From Methanosarcina sp. UBA293 (GTDB lineage: Archaea > Halobacteriota > Methanosarcinia > Methanosarcinales > Methanosarcinaceae): DNA of 64,000 nucleotides. The position numbers were made by a program, and so were the translations under genes. The notes under the pieces were generated by a model. The model was not told the origin of the DNA. It made no database searches and saw only the letters and a list, made by a program, of their open reading frames with translations. Below are positions 60,905 through 64,000 of the stretch, piece after piece (the first letter of the stretch is position 1; every line of letters starts with the position of its first letter). The DNA lies in the NCBI GenBank assembly GCA_002499445.1, contig DALS01000013.1, positions 39,529-103,528 of the forward strand, read 5' to 3'.

Positions 60905-61556
60905 TCCAATTCCTCCACCCACTCATGAAAGCAATGAGATTGCGTTATTTAGTTTACTTAAATAATTATGTAATAAAAATACTGTATAAATTAAAGTGCA
61001 AGGAACTTTATAAATATTTGCATTCATTCATACATAAATTTGTCTTATCTTTTAATAATATGTAATATAATATGATATATAATATATAATACAATATAAT
61101 ATAAAATGTCAGATAAATGGGATAATGTATAAATCAATATAAACGTATTGGTAAAAATTAAAGTGAATGAAAATAGAACTAAAAGTTACATTATATTTCT
61201 AACAAGATAAATTAAAGTTAACAAGTTTAAACTCGAACAAACTTATTAAATCGAGATAAATTTTCCTATTTCCTATTTCTTATTTGAATTTCTGTCCCTA
61301 TTGGATTTCTGTCCACGTTGAATTTCTAGTGTAATAATGATGTTTGATTAAGTTTTGAAGTGTCGGTTTTGAACAAGTTAAAATATTTGTAAAGATAACT
61401 ACTTATGAAAATTTATTTTTTCAAGCATTTGACTCCTCATATATGCTTTCGGTTACAAAACAGGAATATCTTGAATCTTGACTTCTAAGGTAAACCTCAT
61501 TTTTGAGCGAAAACAGCTCGAATCAGATACTAAACTAAAATGGCCGAGATGAAATA
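60905..61556. other. AT-rich intergenic region with a TA-rich simple repeat
   Basis: A 652-bp spacer. Positions about 61060-61105 are an (A)TATAATATA-type simple sequence. TTTCTTATTTGAATTTCTGTCC and GGATTTCTGTCCACGTTGAATTTCT show a degenerate duplication near 61280-61330. No gene is seen; this is the divergent promoter region of two surface-protein genes. Confidence 0.45.
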
Positions 61557-63935
61557 ATGAAGAATCGAACTCAGACAGTTATAACTTTTTTAATATTCCT
61601 TATTTTTTTAATCTCCCTTTTTACAGGAGGATGCCTGGAGCAAACTTCTGGGTTAAGTGGAGAGAATGGGAAAGAACAGAATACAGAAGAACAGAATATA
61701 GAAACAGATAATGATAGACGCTCTTCGACGGGTCATCTAAAGACTGAAGAAGTAAATCTTTCGAGTGTTAAGGCAGGAAATTTATCTCTCGCAGGAAACT
61801 ACAGGCTTGAAGCCCTCGATATGGAGTTAAAAGCTCCCCAATATAAGTTGCCCCTAAAAGAATCAGATATTTCAAATTATGAAAAGATTTCACAAAGCTT
61901 TTTGACAGATAAGGCAGCCCAGGAGAAACTGAAAGAAAATGGATTTGTGGTAATTTCTAATCCTTACAATCCGAAGGAAGAAGACATCACTGCTATGTAC
62001 AACAAACTAAAAGACGATAGACAACTGATTTTCATAACTTCGGATACCCTTCTCCATCTCTACCACGTCCAGTTTGATGACAGCATGAGCCAAGTTGAGC
62101 AAAACGAATTATACGACCTTTTATGGGAAATTGACAAGGATCTGCTTAACTCCTCAATTGAAGAATATAACAGCGCATCAGGAGAAGAAAAGGAAGCCGC
62201 AAGAAGAAACGCAGCTTACTTTTCCGTTGCTTTGAGCCTGCTCCAGCCCAAAGAGGAACAGATAAAGGAGATTAAAAATCTTTTCGACCCAGAGGCAGGA
62301 ACATACTTTGACCCTGCAACAAAGGAAAATTATCAGTTTGAGATCCCCGCGTTTGTAAAAAAGGAGGTTGAAGCTGAACTTGCTTTGATCGAAGCTCACG
62401 AAGGTTTTGAACTATCTCCAATTTTCAAGTATGAGGAGGATTATTCACAGTATGTGCCAAGAGGACACTACACTCACTCGGAAATCCTGAAGAATTATTT
62501 TAAAGCCTTTATGTGGCACGGCAGGATGAGCATGATGCTTAAGGGAAAATTAATCCAGGCTGAAGACCCGGAAAAAGAAGCCCGCATCCAGACCATCCAG
62601 GCAAGCCTGATTACTTCCCAGCTTGAAGATAATCCAGATCTCCTTCAGAAATGGGACCGGATCTACGCGATTACGGCTTTTTATGTCGGTGCCTCTGATG
62701 ATCTTGGACCTTATGAATATATGGAAGCAATGAAAACGGCATTTGGAGACGGGTCAAGGAATTTTAACGCAACAAAAATGGAAGAGCTGAAAGTAGAAAT
62801 TGCAGGATACAGGAGTCCAGAAATCTACGGTGGTACAGGAAGCGGAAACCATGAGCTCATTCTAACGGCTGAGCAAGTCGATGAACTCCTTGAGGATACG
62901 AAAGGTTTTAGGTTCATGGGACAGCGTTTTATCCCGGACTCTTACATTTTCTCGAAACTCACAGGCCCATATACTAAAGAATATACAGGAAATAAGGAGC
63001 AGATACCATTTACCTATATTGATTCTGAGTATGGAAACAATAGAGGTTTCCCGCGTGGGCTTGATGCTATGGCGCTCCTGGGTTCGGAGAGAGCTGTTTA
63101 CTGGCTTGAAGAAATGGACGACTCCAGCTATAAAAATTACAGTTTCCAGTATGGAAAACTGGATTCGGAGTTTTCAAACTTCAGTGCAGCCGACTGGAAC
63201 AAGAATCTGTACTGGTCCTGGCTTTACTCCCTCCAACCTCTCTTAAAAGACTACGGTGAAGGCTATCCAACCTTTATGCAGACTGAAGCCTGGCAGGACA
63301 AGGCACTGAGTACATCGCTAGCTTCCTGGACTGAACTTAGACACGATACAATTCTTTACGCTAAGCAATTCTATGGGATAGATGCGTCAATGCCGATGAT
63401 TGGAGATAAAACAGTTGGATATGTGGAGCCAGTGCCCGAATTTTATAACAGGCTGCTTGCCCTTACCCGGATGACTGAAACCGGTCTTGAAGAAATGGGT
63501 GTGCTTGACGAAGATTCAAGATGGAGGTTTAAAAACCTGGAGCAAACCCTTGAAAAACTTATAGAGATCTCCGCGAAGGAACTTGGAAATAAAGAACTGT
63601 CAGAAGAAGACAAATATTATATCCTGACGTTTGGAGAAATAATAAAAACGAGCTTGAGTGTCGATGAGGAAGCCAGGAAGACTACCCTTGTTGCAGATGT
63701 CTACACTGAACCAAATTACGAACTCGTGCTTGAGGAAGGAACAGGATATGTGGATATGGTGATTGTGGCTTACAAGGTCCCTGATGGCAGGGTTTTCCTG
63801 GCTGCAGGACCGGTTATGAGCCATTACGAATTCAAGCAGCCCATGTCTGACCGCCTGACCGATGTAAAATGGAGAGAAATGCTGGAGGAAAACCCGCCTA
63901 AAAGACAGGAATGGACTTCCACCTACATTTCTTAA
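61557..63935 (+). CDS. DUF3160 family lipoprotein
   Basis: Large surface lipoprotein of 792 residues. The signal sequence ends in a lipobox (LFTGGC, Cys27), a short Glu/Asn/Thr-rich linker follows (about 30-60), and residues about 75-790 match DUF3160. Conserved-looking segments are FITSDTLLHLYHVQFDD, YHGTHSEIL-like RGHYTHSEILKNYFKAFMWHGRM, FMGQRFIPDSYIFSKL and SWTELRHDTILYAKQ. The function is unknown; DUF3160 proteins occur in methanogens and some bacteria as exported proteins. The ATG follows GAGATGAAATA. Confidence 0.85.
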   Translation: MKNRTQTVITFLIFLIFLISLFTGGCLEQTSGLSGENGKEQNTEEQNIETDNDRRSSTGHLKTEEVNLSSVKAGNLSLAGNYRLEALDMELKAPQYKLPLKESDISNYEKISQSFLTDKAAQEKLKENGFVVISNPYNPKEEDITAMYNKLKDDRQLIFITSDTLLHLYHVQFDDSMSQVEQNELYDLLWEIDKDLLNSSIEEYNSASGEEKEAARRNAAYFSVALSLLQPKEEQIKEIKNLFDPEAGTYFDPATKENYQFEIPAFVKKEVEAELALIEAHEGFELSPIFKYEEDYSQYVPRGHYTHSEILKNYFKAFMWHGRMSMMLKGKLIQAEDPEKEARIQTIQASLITSQLEDNPDLLQKWDRIYAITAFYVGASDDLGPYEYMEAMKTAFGDGSRNFNATKMEELKVEIAGYRSPEIYGGTGSGNHELILTAEQVDELLEDTKGFRFMGQRFIPDSYIFSKLTGPYTKEYTGNKEQIPFTYIDSEYGNNRGFPRGLDAMALLGSERAVYWLEEMDDSSYKNYSFQYGKLDSEFSNFSAADWNKNLYWSWLYSLQPLLKDYGEGYPTFMQTEAWQDKALSTSLASWTELRHDTILYAKQFYGIDASMPMIGDKTVGYVEPVPEFYNRLLALTRMTETGLEEMGVLDEDSRWRFKNLEQTLEKLIEISAKELGNKELSEEDKYYILTFGEIIKTSLSVDEEARKTTLVADVYTEPNYELVLEEGTGYVDMVIVAYKVPDGRVFLAAGPVMSHYEFKQPMSDRLTDVKWREMLEENPPKRQEWTSTYIS

Positions 63936-63953
63936 TTTTTACCAGGTGGGAGA

Positions 63954-64000
63954 ATGAAAAAGAATAAAAAGAAAGGAATTAGCCCCCTCTTTATTTCCTC
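63954..64000 (+). CDS. Partial gene, pilin-like N-terminus (cut by the window end)
   Basis: ATG 63954 follows AGGTGGGAGA and opens KKNKKKGISPLFIS before the window ends. A basic start followed by GISPL is the class III (type IV pilin-like) signal pattern of archaea, cleaved by a prepilin peptidase. Only 15 codons are visible, so the assignment is tentative. It is 18 nt downstream of the DUF3160 gene and may be in the same operon. Confidence 0.5.
   Translation, partial: MKKNKKKGISPLFIS

Noticed and set aside
1..64000. CRISPR array or rRNA genes
   Set aside because: No regularly spaced identical repeats with unique spacers and no rRNA-like sequence were seen; the tandem repeats are head-to-tail without spacers.

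Overview
The window is about 40% GC, has archaeal TATA-box promoters and dense short genes, and carries markers of the genus Methanosarcina: a DNRLRE-repeat surface protein related to disaggregatase, HdrA2 fused to an MvhD-like domain, formylmethanofuran dehydrogenase subunits, an MsvR-type V4R regulator, a PGF-CTERM surface protein and a methanogen output domain. The species cannot be named from the sequence alone.

Layout. 1-5.2 kb: an M50 membrane protease, two KaiC-like ATPases around a response regulator, and a tRNA-Arg(TCG) with a 20-nt intron. 6-19.4 kb: Tsr3, a LOG-like protein, topoisomerase I, two-subunit fumarase, the XPB/Bax1 repair pair, an SDH-type membrane protease, a radical SAM protein, a methyltransferase, a structured intergenic region and a universal stress protein. 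19.5-29.9 kb: a small membrane protein, PspA/PspAA, an MsvR-like regulator with a palindromic operator, DUF2110 and winged-helix proteins, Trm1, two cupredoxin-like lipoproteins without copper ligands, an MgtC/DUF4010 protein and a phosphoesterase. 30-36.5 kb: RNA modification and translation genes (TrmY, Pus10, L21e, Rpb4, DUF655, KsgA, HemK-like). 36.7-47.6 kb: a P-type ATPase, the disaggregatase-like gene, a decayed IS200-type element, DHH phosphoesterase, EngB, a MITE-like inverted repeat and an AAA/DUF4143 ATPase. 47.7-58.1 kb: MptE, a second UspA, a small membrane protein, polyferredoxin-HdrA2, ferredoxin:thioredoxin reductase and FwdG/B/D. 58.3-64 kb: a hypothetical protein, a methyltransferase, a PGF-CTERM beta-helix protein, a DUF3160 lipoprotein and the start of a pilin-like gene.

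The energy genes form one redox group: Fwd handles CO2/formylmethanofuran, HdrA2 with the polyferredoxin handles CoM/CoB thiols and ferredoxin electrons, and FTR links ferredoxin to thiol reduction.

The most unusual signals concern decoding. The disaggregatase-like gene is a 971-codon frame broken only by one in-frame TAG, which Methanosarcina can read as pyrrolysine. XPB ends in TAG followed by 35 in-frame codons that overlap the start of Bax1. Bax1, KsgA and possibly the SDH protease appear to start at CTG behind good Shine-Dalgarno sites, and two adjacent genes near 59-61 kb have ATA where the start codon should be. Short intergenic tandem repeats are unusually common.
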